Part shown: positions 21,440 through 31,489 of the stretch, piece by piece
How the letters are laid out: each line of letters opens with the position of its first letter
Numbering within the stretch: the first letter of the stretch is position 1
Assembly: GCA_009760855.2 (NCBI GenBank)
Contig: WPIO01000050.1
Span: 1,180,001 to 1,242,000, forward strand
From: Cristatella mucedo
Taxonomy: Eukaryota; Bryozoa; Phylactolaemata; Cristatellidae
Reading direction: 5' to 3'
Length of the DNA: 62,000 nt
The notes under the pieces: generated by a model
The model's database searches: none
Told to the model about the DNA's origin: nothing
Seen by the model: the letters and a program-made list of their open reading frames with translations, nothing else
Translations under genes and position numbers: made by a program

Positions 21440-21845
21440 CTGCATCATTTTCAGCCTATTCGCGTCGTCAGGGTCCTGTATGGAGTATAAATTAGCTGTA
21501 CCACTCCTCCGCTTAAAGACAGTTATCGACAGAAGCTTTATCTCTGCAGGTCCTAGACTGTGGAACTCGCAACCACAATTCTTACGCAACGACAACTACT
21601 CTCCTACTGCCGACTATGGCACATCCTTTTCAGCGGTCCTGAGCTGCTACTTCTATGCTACTCACTACCTCAACTGCTCTCCTGACTCATCATCTGCTAT
21701 GATTCCCACTTTCTCTTTGTTGCGTGATACGAAGTCTGTTGGCTACTGAATGCGTACCGAAAGCCGCTTAGGCTGGAGTGCGCTATAAAAAACTCTCCTG
21801 CGTATCACCCACATGGTCTTTATGACTTTACGGAGTTACAGACGG
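21440..21845 (+). mobile_element. LINE family 2, 3' end inserted in the Polinton
   Basis: The plus strand encodes the C-terminus of a LINE protein (PLLRLKTVIDRSFISAGPRL, then NDNYSPTADYGTSF) and ends with acagacggagatacattaca, the same 3' end as the minus copies at 35,875 and 59,930. Short gtact words on both sides look like a target-site duplication, because the chimeric units lack the insert at this point. Confidence 0.75.
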
Positions 21846-22194
21846 AGATACATTACATTAAAGTACTCATTCCAAATCTGGAAAAGTGTGCTTAACTAAC
21901 TGCGAATGCACTCCATTCATTAAAACACATGTCCGATATATTGTACAGGGTAGTCGAAGCAATGATCATGATCTTTGCCACTGCTAGATGCAAAAGGAAC
22001 ATCACGCAATTCTGGAAACTATCCTAATAATTCGCCTATTCTTTTCATGTAGCTATGTAGGAGATTAGGAGAGTGAGGTTTGTGTTTCCAGTACCACTAA
22101 CTCCAACTGAAATTCTAGTCAACGCTGCTTGATATCTACACCCTTCATTAACATTAATTATCCTGATGTCTCAAACTCCATGTAAACAAACAAT

Positions 22195-22930
22195 CATTAG
22201 TGGAGGTTTATCAATTTTGGTCCAATTGTAGCTGGTAGAGAAAGGTATTCACATTACAGCTTAGTCCCAGGTTATGATAGCACTACTACTTCATTAACCC
22301 TTCTACCAATAGCTGTGTCAACATTGGATTTTTTAATAGTATAGGTGGATTGGTGGGATTCATCCCGTTGATTATCCTATTATTACTCATGTTGACGACA
22401 TACCCCACGTTATCAGAATTACATCTCGTTTCATAGTTCCATAGGCAATGCAAAGAATATAACCTAGAGTGGACGGAGTAGTAGAAGTCGCGTTCCAACA
22501 AGTAGACGTTATTGTGAATCCTTCCGTATTCAAAGCTCCAGTCATCGTCTTGCTAGCTTTATTGACTTTTGAATCCAGTTGACTTTTAACAACCAACCCT
22601 TGGAATTAACAGCAGCGCCAACGTTAGCTAATCTTTTACCTAAGCTATAATTCTTAGATTCGGTCGTTGTAATGGATAATCTTGAAAAGTTGTTATCCGC
22701 ATAACTTTAGTTCACAGTATCTCCAGGATTAAGTTATCCCTTACCATTTACAACTGAATTGCCATTCATATCCAAGTCTGTACAGCTCATTCCGTAGACA
22801 CTTGCAATATAGTCTGATTTTCTCCGAGCATTCTACATTATACATTTCAATTTGAGCTTTATTTACTACTTCTGTGACTTATGGTACTATACTCTTAAAT
22901 CTGTCTTTCTCAGGTTCTCTGACGCTTTGT
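22195..22930 (-). pseudogene. Viral fibre-like protein relic
   Basis: Along the minus strand, in shifting frames, I read DLDMNGNSVVNGKG, NPGDTVN, YSLGKRLANVGAAV, LVVKSQLDSKVNKASKTMTG and MSNNRIINGMNPTNP. This is a repeated 'MTG...MNNN.I.....NP.....A..KSYVD' design found in shaft modules of phage tail fibres and other viral attachment proteins. In this position it would be the spike or fibre of the particle. Several stops break it. An alternative is an unrelated viral structural protein using the same trimerising repeat. Confidence 0.5.
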
Positions 22931-22984
22931 ATACACATTTTTTAACGTAAGAGTTAAAATCTTATCATTTTCTTTCCCTTTTTA

Positions 22985-23560
22985 TTATTGAATCTGCCGT
23001 GTTCAGATATTGGACTAAACGTTAGTTCGCAATGACTCTTATAATTGAGAAGATATAAAATAAGGATTTACTGATTGGAATGCCAATGTGTCTTCTTCCA
23101 TGGGATTTCTAAATTTACCTGCAGAGATATAATCTCGGGGCTTATTAAAGAAAAATAAATCTGGAATGCAGGTCTTTAATTCGCAAAAGAAGCATTCGCT
23201 GGTTTCTAAAACGTGCAAGCCTAGTAGATATCGCGCTTCATATTGCGGAAGATCTCTTCAGTCAAGTGAGTAGACCTTAGACAGTTTCTTTCTACAAGTT
23301 TTTCAAACTCTCGATCATGAATCATACCATCAGGACTATAACGATAGCATTCATCCTCAGAAAAGCAGTCATTAGCGTTAGCTATCATCCTGTTAAATAT
23401 CATTTCTAGTAATTTTGCGACTATAGGTTCAAACGTTTTTCCAAAAAGTAAAGGTGCTCTTACTTCTTTGGATTGATTGCTTATGTATTTATCCTTTTTT
23501 TTTCTTAATACCATTTCTTAAATAATCTTTTCGTCGACTTTTACATTTCCAAAGATTCCA
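22985..23560 (-). pseudogene. YqaJ/lambda-exonuclease-type alkaline nuclease relic
   Basis: The best-preserved frame (ATG at 23,514 to stop at 23,221, 97 codons) contains APLLFGKTFEPIVAKLLEMI and YRYSPDGMI, matching the 'FG..FE..A' helix and the 'SPDG' catalytic Asp motif of YqaJ-type nucleases. The next strand should carry an E-x-K dyad. Here it reads LVERNC, so the lysine appears lost. After the stop, the same strand continues with LGLHVLETSECFFCELK, as in the following strands and helix of this family. The enzyme would resect DNA ends for recombination or concatemer processing. It is inactive as it stands. Confidence 0.55.
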
Positions 23561-23689
23561 TCGTCACCTAGTATCGAATATACTTCAGATCGACCGATGT
23601 TTAATCACATAAACTTTAACCACTCATCAGTACATTGTTTAATTTATCTACAATACAAAGTAGTTTATATTAATCTACGGAAATTTGAA

Positions 23690-24300
23690 TTGTGTGTGTG
23701 GTTTCAATGCTCTGAAAGCAGCACCATCGCCATTAACTATGAGATTGAGTTACGTTTGAGAAATCATAAGGTTATGAACTTCATAGCCGCTAGCATTGGA
23801 ATTAGTCTTATATATAGTAGTGACATCTAGAATATCAGTGTCCCTTAGAACTCGTTTAATCTCAAATCGATAACGCAGTTTGAAAGGATACAGAGCGCCG
23901 TAATCAGGAAGGGAGATTTCAGTTCCAGCTACTTTTTTGCTGACACCTAAGAATTGTTTTTTAAACCGAGTGAAATCTCTGTAAGCGATACAGTATTGAG
24001 CTTGTGGGAAGCTGTTTACGAGCATCAGCTCCTGTTATCGGCTTCCACCTGCAGGTCGCACTGCAATGCTTTCTACGGTAGCGTGATTGAAATCTGCATT
24101 ATTAGCGGTGTAGCTATTATACTTATTCGTATTTTGAAGTGCAAATATGAGCCACCTAACTTTTTCAGCTTGCGCTTGATCGTTAAACCTATACGTTTGC
24201 TGAAGACCATCAGTTCTAGGTGAGATTTCACGCCTTCAATTCCTGTAAATGAGATTAATTCTGCCATTCGACTCTCGCGTTTCATCGATCAGAGATCTTT
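23690..24300 (-). pseudogene. Major-capsid-like (double jelly-roll) C-terminal relic
   Basis: The minus strand reads GVSKKVAGTEISLPDYGALY, then RDTDILDVTTIYKTNSNASG, then EVHNLMISQT, a stop, and LNLIVNGDGAAFRALKP in the same frame. The order (tyrosine-rich strand, 'D..V...YKTN..A' strand, short strand, then a DG loop) resembles the end of Polinton capsid proteins. The upstream part reads RIGLTIKRKLKKLGGSYLHF and is out of frame. Assignment is tentative and rests partly on position. Confidence 0.35.
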
Positions 24301-25690
24301 GTACTTAGATGCTAGCCTTAAGTTCAGGAATAACTTGGCGGAGCGAGTCGAGGAATACTCTAGCACCCCGCTAGCTGCATGAGCTGCAGAATGAAGCCGC
24401 AAGCGAGTAGTCACAGGAAGAGCGGCCGCAAAGTGAAACGTAATCATGTGCTCCAGACGCTCCACTCTGTAGAGTGAGTTCAATGTTTGTGTTCAAATAT
24501 TCGCATCCATGTCTGCTCAGAATCCAGAGATCCAATCTGAAGGTATAATTCTACTGAAGAATCCATTCGGTTGAGCTGGAGATAGTGGTGCTAGCTTCCT
24601 CATTGTTCACCCTACATTTGTTGCACCAGCATCGGCGCACGTGAGACTACAGTGTCAGGGGCAAATGCAACTGGATTACCTCTTGCAGCTGAAGGATGGT
24701 AATGTGTTTCCGCAGCGTCTTAATCCTTTCTCCCAAATGATGCTAACTCCTCACCCCTATTCTAATCACTACGATACAACACTGTTCCTAGAACTGTAGA
24801 AGTTATAGCCACTCCATAGTTGGTATTATAAGATTCAGCATCTAATCTTCCAATTCGTAATCTCATTTGATCGAAAAGCTCCGTTATTAACGAATGTGAC
24901 ACCACTATCTGCAGGTGCTTGTAAACCAACATCGCTAACAGGTGCTTGCTAGCCAGCTGGCTGAGCTGCAGCACCCTTCTAAACTATATAAATCCTTCAA
25001 ACAATAAGTAAGCGTCAGAAAGTACAAAGTAATCCATATTCCTAGCTTCTACGAAGGCCGTCGTATGCAGTATCTCATCTAGCTCCGAATCCATTAAACC
25101 ATAATTAATACATTCCATTATAATATGTGTAATCTATTTAATAAATGTATGTATATTTAATAGATAATGCAATATATATTAATAGATAAATATATATATA
25201 TACTAATATTATATAGTAGTACTTAAAATGTGTATCTTCTTTTTTCTAACGCATGAACTGCCGCCAATTTGACTTGCAGATGCACAGCCCTTCTGTATGA
25301 CTTTAGAATAAGTTTTACATGAAGAAGGTTGGATCGCTCTTCTCTCAGTTTCTTTCAACCTAGTTTCTCGTTCTTTCTGAACTGTGGCTCGTCGTCGACC
25401 TGTCCGATTCTTTGTACATTACAAGCTCGCTTATATCGGGTCGCCGTTCGTAATCCGCTTCTTCTCTATCCCATTGCGTTTTCTTATATTTATATTCTCC
25501 GTGTTCTCTCCTTTGGATAGTCCGCTTACGCTCAGCCTTTCGCGCGCATCAACGTTTTGCTTTTGCTTCTCTTCATATTTCTTAAGTTTTGCAGCCTACG
25601 CAATCGTCTTTGAATGTCTTTCACTTCTTTTGCATCTAGGCACTCATTAACTTTATTTACATTCGCAACATCGCAGCGTCGACTGTTATT
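24300..25690 (-). pseudogene. Degenerate structural-protein region, unassigned
   Basis: Only scattered minus-strand pieces are readable: DAAETHYHPSAARGNPVAFA (about 24,700), SDVGLQAPADSGVTFVNNGA (about 24,920) and a basic stretch with KERETRLKETERR (about 25,330-25,400). They suggest one or two former structural genes on the strand of the capsid cluster, but frame breaks are too dense for naming. AT-rich spacer fills 25,090-25,230. Confidence 0.3.
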
Positions 25691-26480
25691 TTCACTCCAT
25701 CAATGATATACTTGCCATTTTTGTTACCGAAACCAGCTCATTTTTTATCTGCACAAATACCGCGTCAACAGCTGCTGCTCCAACGACTGTTTTTCCATTG
25801 CATTCACCCAGGCGCTTTAGAAAAGCCCATCGTGCCCACTATGTTTAGTCTTATCTAATTTCATCAGTGACTACGGTTTTTCCAATAGTAGCTACGTGTA
25901 TTCCATTCTGATCTGTTAAACTAAATCGTAACTTTCATAGTGATCTCCAAAAGTAAGATCTAGAAAAGATGGATTGTCAAATGTGCATGTCTGCTTTTCT
26001 GCCTGGAAATATATCTGCTAAATCCATGACGAATAATAATAATATGTACTGCTTCTCGTTATAATAGTTCTTGCCCAGGTCCACCAAAATACAAGTTAGT
26101 ATTACTTCGTTGACATATTCATTTGATGGTATTTTCATCTTGTTACTCGGACACATACGTTCCAGAGAAACACATCGCTTTCGCAATCCCTTTGCAAGGA
26201 GTGCCATCTACCATGGCAGGATCAAAGGATCCTTGCAACTTGAAAGTTAAACCTAGAGTATCACCTATAGAATTAGTTCAACCAGCCAAAGTTTTCGATC
26301 CCAGGAATACTACACAGTTGTCCTTCACTTGCATGATAAACTTAATACGGCCATCCAACTCGAATGCGATGTTATCTCCAGCACCTGCAGTGGCTACAGC
26401 TCTGTTCAATGCCGTAGATAATGAACCGCTTTCGTAAAAACCAGGTGTAAATGTGGCTTAACTATAGCTATCATTGTCGC
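25690..26480 (-). pseudogene. Penton/minor-capsid-like protein relic
   Basis: On the minus strand a continuous stretch reads TFTPGFYESGSLSTALNRAV, then DNIAFELDGRIKFIMQVKDN, SIGDTLGLTFKL and DGTPCKGIAKAMCFSGTY. The 'G.Y.....L..ALN.A' opening, a strand pair and a 'LG' turn resemble a motif of adintovirus/Polinton vertex proteins and related viral structural proteins. Stops interrupt it near 26,280 and 26,150. Its presumed continuation reads IHVATIGKTVVTDEIR and GECNGKTVVGAAAVDAVF. Confidence 0.4.
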
Positions 26481-26639
26481 CTTTAGGTCTGTGATATAAG
26501 GCATTGTTTTTGCAACGATATTAGATACTGGCACGTTCACGTATCTAAACTTTTTTTTAAGACCAATGTTTATATTATTTACTGCATATCTTGAGATTTA
26601 GAGTTACGCTCAATTAAGGTTTATCGCTACTGTTGCTGA

Positions 26640-27500
26640 CAAGTTTAATAACTCACATTCTACATCAAATCTCTAATATTTCACTGTCTACAACGATTTC
26701 TGCTTCGGAAAAGTCTAAAGGCAATTCATTTTGATAAATAAACCATAATCTAATAGAGTTTAAAGTATTTATAGACAACATTGGTTCGTAAGTCATCAAT
26801 TTACCAGGGCCGAAGTTAAAGACAAACTTTCCCAATAATTGATTTTGAGTTACGCTGCTGTAACTCGTATGGTATTCGATCTTATCGTGCCATGATCATG
26901 CTTGTATAACATATAGAGAAAATTGTTTATAATATATTCGATTATTCTTGGTGCACATACAAAATTCTCGATTTCTGAATATGCCGTTGCCAAGTATCGA
27001 TTGGTCGTAAGAGAGTCAGCAGCGAATCGCAAAACTGGATTAGTATTTCACTTTCTCTCTAGGTAAGCACTTCCAGGTGCAAGAGTAATCCAAGCTTTCA
27101 GCGTCCTCTGCATCAGCACCGATTTGCAGTTTTTCAGTGCTTCCACTAGGCACTATACTATTATTGACGGTATCTATAACACCAGTCGACCATCCTTCAT
27201 CCGGAAATGCTTACTAGTTACAGGTCTCGACTTTATAATTTGATCAAACCTTCCTGACCTATAACCTACCAACACAAGTATTGTTAATCTCAGTAATATT
27301 CTTAAATTACAAGGAGAATCTTTTCAGAGCAATCTTTGCCAATCTATTTATCGTCATGGCTGGACTAAACGTTGTGAACATGCTAGATCCCTTACCTTTT
27401 AAAGATATCGTGTATCCCCTGGTTACCTTAATCATATTCAGGCGTATGTCACCAACCATTTTTTCATCGCTATCATACTCTTCGTGACATCTCCCAGTCT
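26640..27500 (-). pseudogene. Second minor-capsid-like protein relic
   Basis: Minus-strand pieces in order are MVGDIRLNMIKVTRGYTISL, FTTFSPAMTINRLAKIA, NNSIVPSGSTEKLQIGAD, GKFVFNFGPGKLMTYEPMLS and NSIRLWFIYQNELPLDF. The final part ('..SIR.W...Q....DF', then a short EIVVDSEIL strand) is the style of C-termini of adenovirus-like vertex or cement proteins. It lies next to the penton-like relic on the same strand. Naming is by neighbourhood as much as by motif. Confidence 0.35.
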
Positions 27501-27591
27501 TCTATTCATATGCGCTATAATTTCTTTTGTAGCATTGTTCACCTCACCAAGTAATCTATAGTAAAACGAATGGAATTGACAACGCCGACGT

Positions 27592-27765
27592 TAAGCCGTA
27601 ATGGCTCACTCGGTGAGGCGGTTGCTTTTCACGACCTTGGCCCCGAGGTCCTAGGTTCGAATCATGCGGTGGCGATCCTTTATCGCCGTTGCTAGCGGTG
27701 GTGATAGCCATAAAGGCTCTTCTGTCGCTATACAAAAAGAGTCCGTTAAATCAGATAGTATTCTT
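27592..27765 (+). mobile_element. tRNA-derived SINE, family S1
   Basis: A box-like tggctcactcggtgagg and B box-like aggttcgaatc are followed by the same body as 6,717-6,905. It sits between the capsid-like cluster and the protease relic. Confidence 0.8.
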
Positions 27766-27809
27766 CCTTTAGCAGCTGAACGGGTGCAGGCACGAGATAC
27801 GGAAAGAGA

Positions 27810-28296
27810 GCTGGATCAGGTTTGAGTTATGGAAAAAGAGCTGGAGATGTGTTTAAAGAGTTTGGCGAATTAATCACGGATTTTAAATTTTGGTTTAGAA
27901 AACTAAGTTCTAGAGCTTTAACCGATTTGGATATCATGCCTTACGTTAAAGAACAAGGAGTGTAAAACTTTGGAGGCGTGTTTGCAATAGATGAGTTGGT
28001 AAGAATTAAAAGGAAACCCAACAAATGCTGAATGTGCAGTACGGGCGATTCAAGCAACGTGATAGAAAATTAAATCACGTTGAAAGTCAATCCCAAAGAT
28101 TGTTTTTTTATTCGTTCGGAGCACCTGCTTTCCTGAAGTAGAAAAACATTGTGGTGGACTTCCAAACTTTCCCACGTGGAAGTTAAAAGAATGCGATGAA
28201 ACCGAGTGCGGCAGACGTTTTTTAGAGTTTCTTACACTCATGCAGACGCTTAATGATGACTTGTTGATAGCTATGCGTAGTCATTTTGACAATTAA
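27810..28296 (+). pseudogene. Adenain-type (adenovirus maturation) cysteine protease relic
   Basis: The plus strand opens with SSRALTDLDIMPYVKEQGV, a stop, then NFGGVFAIDELVRIKRKPNK. After a damaged stretch it continues as FYSFGAPAF, LPNFPTWKLKECDETECGRR and FLEFLTLMQTLNDDLLIAM, ending at the TAA of 28,294-28,296. The order matches the Polinton/adenovirus protease: N-terminal 'L...D' helix, 'NF.GVF..DEL', the 'F.DSFG.P'-like strand, and the catalytic Cys in ECGRR at the start of the last helix. The segment that should carry the catalytic His is unreadable. At least two frameshifts and one stop break it. The enzyme would mature capsid proteins. It is the most diagnostic relic after the integrase. 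Confidence 0.65.
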
Positions 28297-28339
28297 TTTT
28301 CATTTAACGAAACTTCTTTTCATAGTATGGAAAAATACC

Positions 28340-28865
28340 TTCCAAGAAATTTGCAAGCAAAACAAGTGAAATCATGTCAGTTATCGTTCCTAACAGAAGA
28401 ATCTTCATTGCTAAACAATCTCCTCTAATGGTTATGTTGCAAGTCAAAGAAACTACCGCAGGCGAACATTATCTCAACGCTTTCGCATTCCTAGACTAAA
28501 AAGAGACAGTTAAGAATAAGATAGGGTTTACTTTCGCTCGTGGATGAAGCCTCTAATAAAATAAGACTTGACTAAGTATTAGAAGCGTTTGTAGGCGTTA
28601 GCGTATCGTTTATCGGAGGACATAAAACGTTGTTTTGCACGCTGGACGATAAAAATCAAATCAAAAGTTGAACAGCAAACAAGTTTTTGCGAAACTCGGA
28701 AATGAATTTATTATTACGGATTCGACTGAATGAGAGTACGCTTCGAAGAATACTTATGGAAGGGAAGAGAAACTCAATTATAAGATAAAGTTGGATCAGG
28801 TGAAAAAGTATCCTTTCCAATAAATAAGTGTAGAATTACCATCAACATGAGCGGGTTTTAAATTG
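28340..28865 (+). pseudogene. Unassigned Polinton reading region
   Basis: An ATG frame (near 28,375) reads MSVIVPNRRIFIAKQSPLMV and stops at about 28,498. Further on, VLEAFVGVSVSFIGGHKTLF appears in another frame. No family is recognisable and there is no Walker motif, so I do not call it the packaging ATPase. Confidence 0.25.
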
Positions 28866-28879
28866 CATTACAATTCTTT

Positions 28880-29283
28880 TCTTTTTAGGTCTAGTTTTAA
28901 TGTTGGGGGAGCATATTTGCCATAGTAGGGGATTTCTGCGTTTCATCTAGCAGCTTCATCAGTTGATTTAAAGTCACCAGTAGGATTTTTTTGACAAAAG
29001 TTACCCTAACCGTAAGCCTTCCATTCTTTTTTCTGTGTGAAATTCCACAAGCTCAATAAAGATGAGCTTTACATCAACATGTCTATTTTGTAATTTGATT
29101 TTTATTTGCAATCTTTAAATTACTAGGATGATTATCGTATTTGTTTCCATTTATACGGTCTGTCTCATATCCAGCTGGATATATACATGAACAGTATAAT
29201 TCTAGGTACAGTCCAGGTTTTTTGAAATAATGCTTTTTGCAAGTTTTCATTCGCTTTATTTCCAAATTTCGAGTTAGGTCCAT
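28880..29283 (-). pseudogene. HNH-AP2 homing-endonuclease-like gene, damaged
   Basis: The ATG frame at 29,283 encodes YETDRINGNKYDNHPSNLKI, closely following the 'DHINGN..DN...NLR' core of HNH_3 nucleases, except that the first histidine is arginine. This probably removes catalysis. After a stop near 29,083, a frame break leads into PTGDFKSTDEAAR and NAEIPYYGKYAP, the pattern of the AP2-like DNA-binding domain that follows HNH in such enzymes. These free-standing nucleases are common in large DNA viruses and phages. Here it lies between protease and phospholipase-like relics. Confidence 0.6.
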
Positions 29284-29559
29284 TTACGCTTTTTAAATCT
29301 AAGCGTAATAATAAGAAAGCAACATCAAATAACGTCACTCAAGTTATGCCACGCTTCTCAAACGAGTTTGCAAAAACCGTTACTTATACTACATGGCTCA
29401 ACCCATTTAAAATATATTTTGTCAAAGCTTACTTTCTTGTCTTCTCAAGTTCGGGTCCTAGCCAAGCCTTGCCTGCCGGGATACCGCAGACTGTTTTATG
29501 TAGTGGCTTTACGAACGTGATCAGGTTAACTAGAGCCGGCAGCTTCAGGAAACATTAGA

Positions 29560-30281
29560 TTGTAATAATTTATATATATAAATATATATTTATCTCTTAA
29601 TTGTGTTAGCTTCGGTTCCTTTACATCAGAAGTATCGATTTAATCGCTATGGTATGACTTCCATGCTTTGTCTATATATCAAACAATCTTACATCCTTCG
29701 GCCATCCGCTCCTTAATCCTACTATCCGGCCCACTGTATGAGTAGGTTCCTGTATTACCAAAGCTTCCACCAGGAACGTATTCGCCAGGATTTCATTTAG
29801 GTAGCGGCATATGTCTTTTCTTACCACCGACTAGTTTCGTGGCTACCGTTTCCATGAATCCATAACCCAGTTTCTACAAATGCGTATTGCGATTAACTTG
29901 AAGCTTCGCTTCCGGTTAACGTAATATCTACGCTACGTAATACCTAGTCCTGTATATGCGCACTCTTTTAATGCATTTTTCCTGAGAACTAGTGACCATC
30001 AATGAATCCGCTGGATTTGCACAATACATAGCTCTGAATGGTAAGTTTATGATTATTTGAGAAGCTACACGGTTAGCAACGATGCGTCTATGATAGTCTG
30101 ACAGCACCACTTTCGCTTCTACGTGCATAATATGTATTAGTTTTTCTTGAAAATTTCTTATTCCGTATGCCTTATCATTTTTTCTTATTTTTTTCAATCT
30201 ATCGCTTACGGAAAGGGCACTAGATTCAGCGTGTTGCTTTGCTACTTCTTCATAGACTGCAGTGGACTCAACATTATTCAT
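29560..30281 (-). pseudogene. Phospholipase-A2-like fragment and adjoining unassigned frame
   Basis: The upstream frame (ATG 30,281 to stop 29,928) is open but unrecognised. Just beyond it, the minus strand reads KLGYGFMETVATKLVGGKKR, a stop, GEYVPGGSFGNTGTYSYSGP, then RIKERMAEGCKIV and DKAWKSYHSD. The 'GP' loop followed at the right distance by 'DKA....HD'-like residues resembles the calcium loop and catalytic helix of parvovirus-type PLA2 domains, which occur in some adintovirus-like elements. The Ca-loop Gly-Pro-Gly reads GPD, and the His-Asp pair is split, so no activity is expected. In a virus such a domain would help membrane crossing. AT-rich filler occupies 29,290-29,650. Confidence 0.4.
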
Positions 30282-30378
30282 GTCCACTTTTTGACTTAGA
30301 TCTACATTTTATCCTAAAGGTAAAACTTAATGTACCATCGTATTACCCACTATCGCACCAGGTACGTTTTCCTTTTTT

Positions 30379-30789
30379 TTAGAGAGCGTTTAAAAGTTCG
30401 GCGTGACTACTCAGAGGCGGTGCTCTCACCGTGTATATAGGTGCATTTACAATCTTGTTTATCATAGTAGCAACTGTGACTACAGCTCCGGTAATCAGTA
30501 CAGCAGTCCCAATCACAGATGCAATCAATGCTACGATTTCTGGAATTACAGGCATGGAACCTACACACTTTAAAGTTACAGAACTCCTTGACTAAGATTT
30601 GGAATCGAGTTGAATGGCACTCCAAACCACATCTTCTCCAAATATTTCCATTAGAAACGTGCCGGTATCCGAGTGCCTCTCCACATGATCTCTATCAGTT
30701 TTCAGAAAAACATTTTGAAATATAAACGTAATTGTAAACTGGCAATCTTTTTCTCCAGACCATCCCTCTTTTCTTCCTTCGTTTTCCAA
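30379..30789 (-). pseudogene. Small hydrophobic Polinton protein with one in-frame stop
   Basis: A single minus-strand frame runs from 30,789 to the stop at 30,379-30,381, broken once by a stop at 30,592-30,594. After an internal ATG at 30,555 comes a strongly hydrophobic stretch (IVALIASVIGTAVLITGAVV), consistent with a membrane-inserting segment. The second half alone, from that ATG, would be a 58-aa protein. A TTAAATA upstream (near 30,810) could be its TATA element. The family is unknown. Confidence 0.4.
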
Positions 30790-30939
30790 CTGACGCGTTC
30801 ATATTTAACAGCAGCGAAGTAAAGACACTATGTATGCGAATTCAGATCCGAGTGATGATGTAGACGTTCGCAACTGTGGATTTATCAAAACTTACTTTGC
30901 CACCAAACTAAGTGATACAGTGAGCTATGTACTCTAGAT

Positions 30940-31230
30940 ATGAACCCACACACGACACGGATTGAACACGATCAGCTATGTACGATTAAAACCATATTAG
31001 TGACAAGTCTGCCAAACCCATCTTTGTTCGCAATCGTTCAAGAATTAAATGAACTATATTTTAAAAAGGATATCGTAATAAATAGTTTCGAGGCAAGATG
31101 ATTGATCTAACAGCTCTAGGGCAATGGCATTCTCATCATCGTTGCTGCAAATGATTTAATTGGTTACACGGAGGAGAGCAGTTTCAAAGGACATCTGCCG
31201 CTTGAACCCCAATTAAACACTCTTACATAC
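30940..31230 (-). mobile_element. LINE fragment
   Basis: The sequence matches the RT region of the LINE at 61,080-61,330 (cacacgacacggattgaaca and ggaggagagca words), heavily decayed. It marks the right edge of recognisable Polinton sequence. Confidence 0.6.
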
Positions 31231-31360
31231 ATGCATATATTATATACAATGATATATATATATATATATATTATACATATATTATATATACTATTTTATT
31301 CTTTACGCGTATATATGCATACATATATATCAATATATCTAAAATATACTTGCACACAAA
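31230..31360. repeat. TA-rich microsatellite
   Basis: Runs of tatata with imperfect interruptions. Confidence 0.9.
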
Positions 31361-31375
31361 TTTTTAAATCGTATG

Positions 31376-31489
31376 CCCTAAAACAGTAAGCCACAAACTC
31401 TATACCTTAAACCGATCAACATAAACCCTAAACCATAAGCCGTAAACCTTAAACCATAATCCCTAAGCCATAATCACTAAACTATAATC
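31376..31489. repeat. Degenerate 7-bp telomere-like repeat
   Basis: The sequence breaks cleanly into about 16 heptamers such as accctaa, accataa, gccgtaa, accttaa, tccctaa and gccataa, with a near-constant TAA ending. It resembles a decayed CCCTAAA-type array. From 31,490 to 31,865 I see no gene or repeat. Confidence 0.6.

Larger units (their letters stand above)
19063..30800. mobile_element. Polinton/Maverick (adintovirus-like) relic
   Basis: Assignment rests on co-occurrence in about 11 kb of an rve-type integrase, an adenovirus-type cysteine protease, jelly-roll capsid-like proteins and small viral-type membrane proteins, in convergent and divergent arrangement. This combination is typical of Polintons and adintoviruses. 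Nearly all frames are broken. I found neither protein-primed DNA polymerase B nor the packaging ATPase, and no terminal inverted repeats, so the relic is incomplete. A LINE end (21,440-21,845) and a SINE (27,592-27,765) have inserted into it. A shorter diverged paralogue of 19,830-22,690 is embedded in the 4.2-kb chimeric units. Confidence 0.75.

Noticed and set aside
28340-28865. Packaging ATPase at the expected place next to the protease
   Set aside because: No Walker A (GxxxxGKS/T) or Walker B pattern could be read in any frame.
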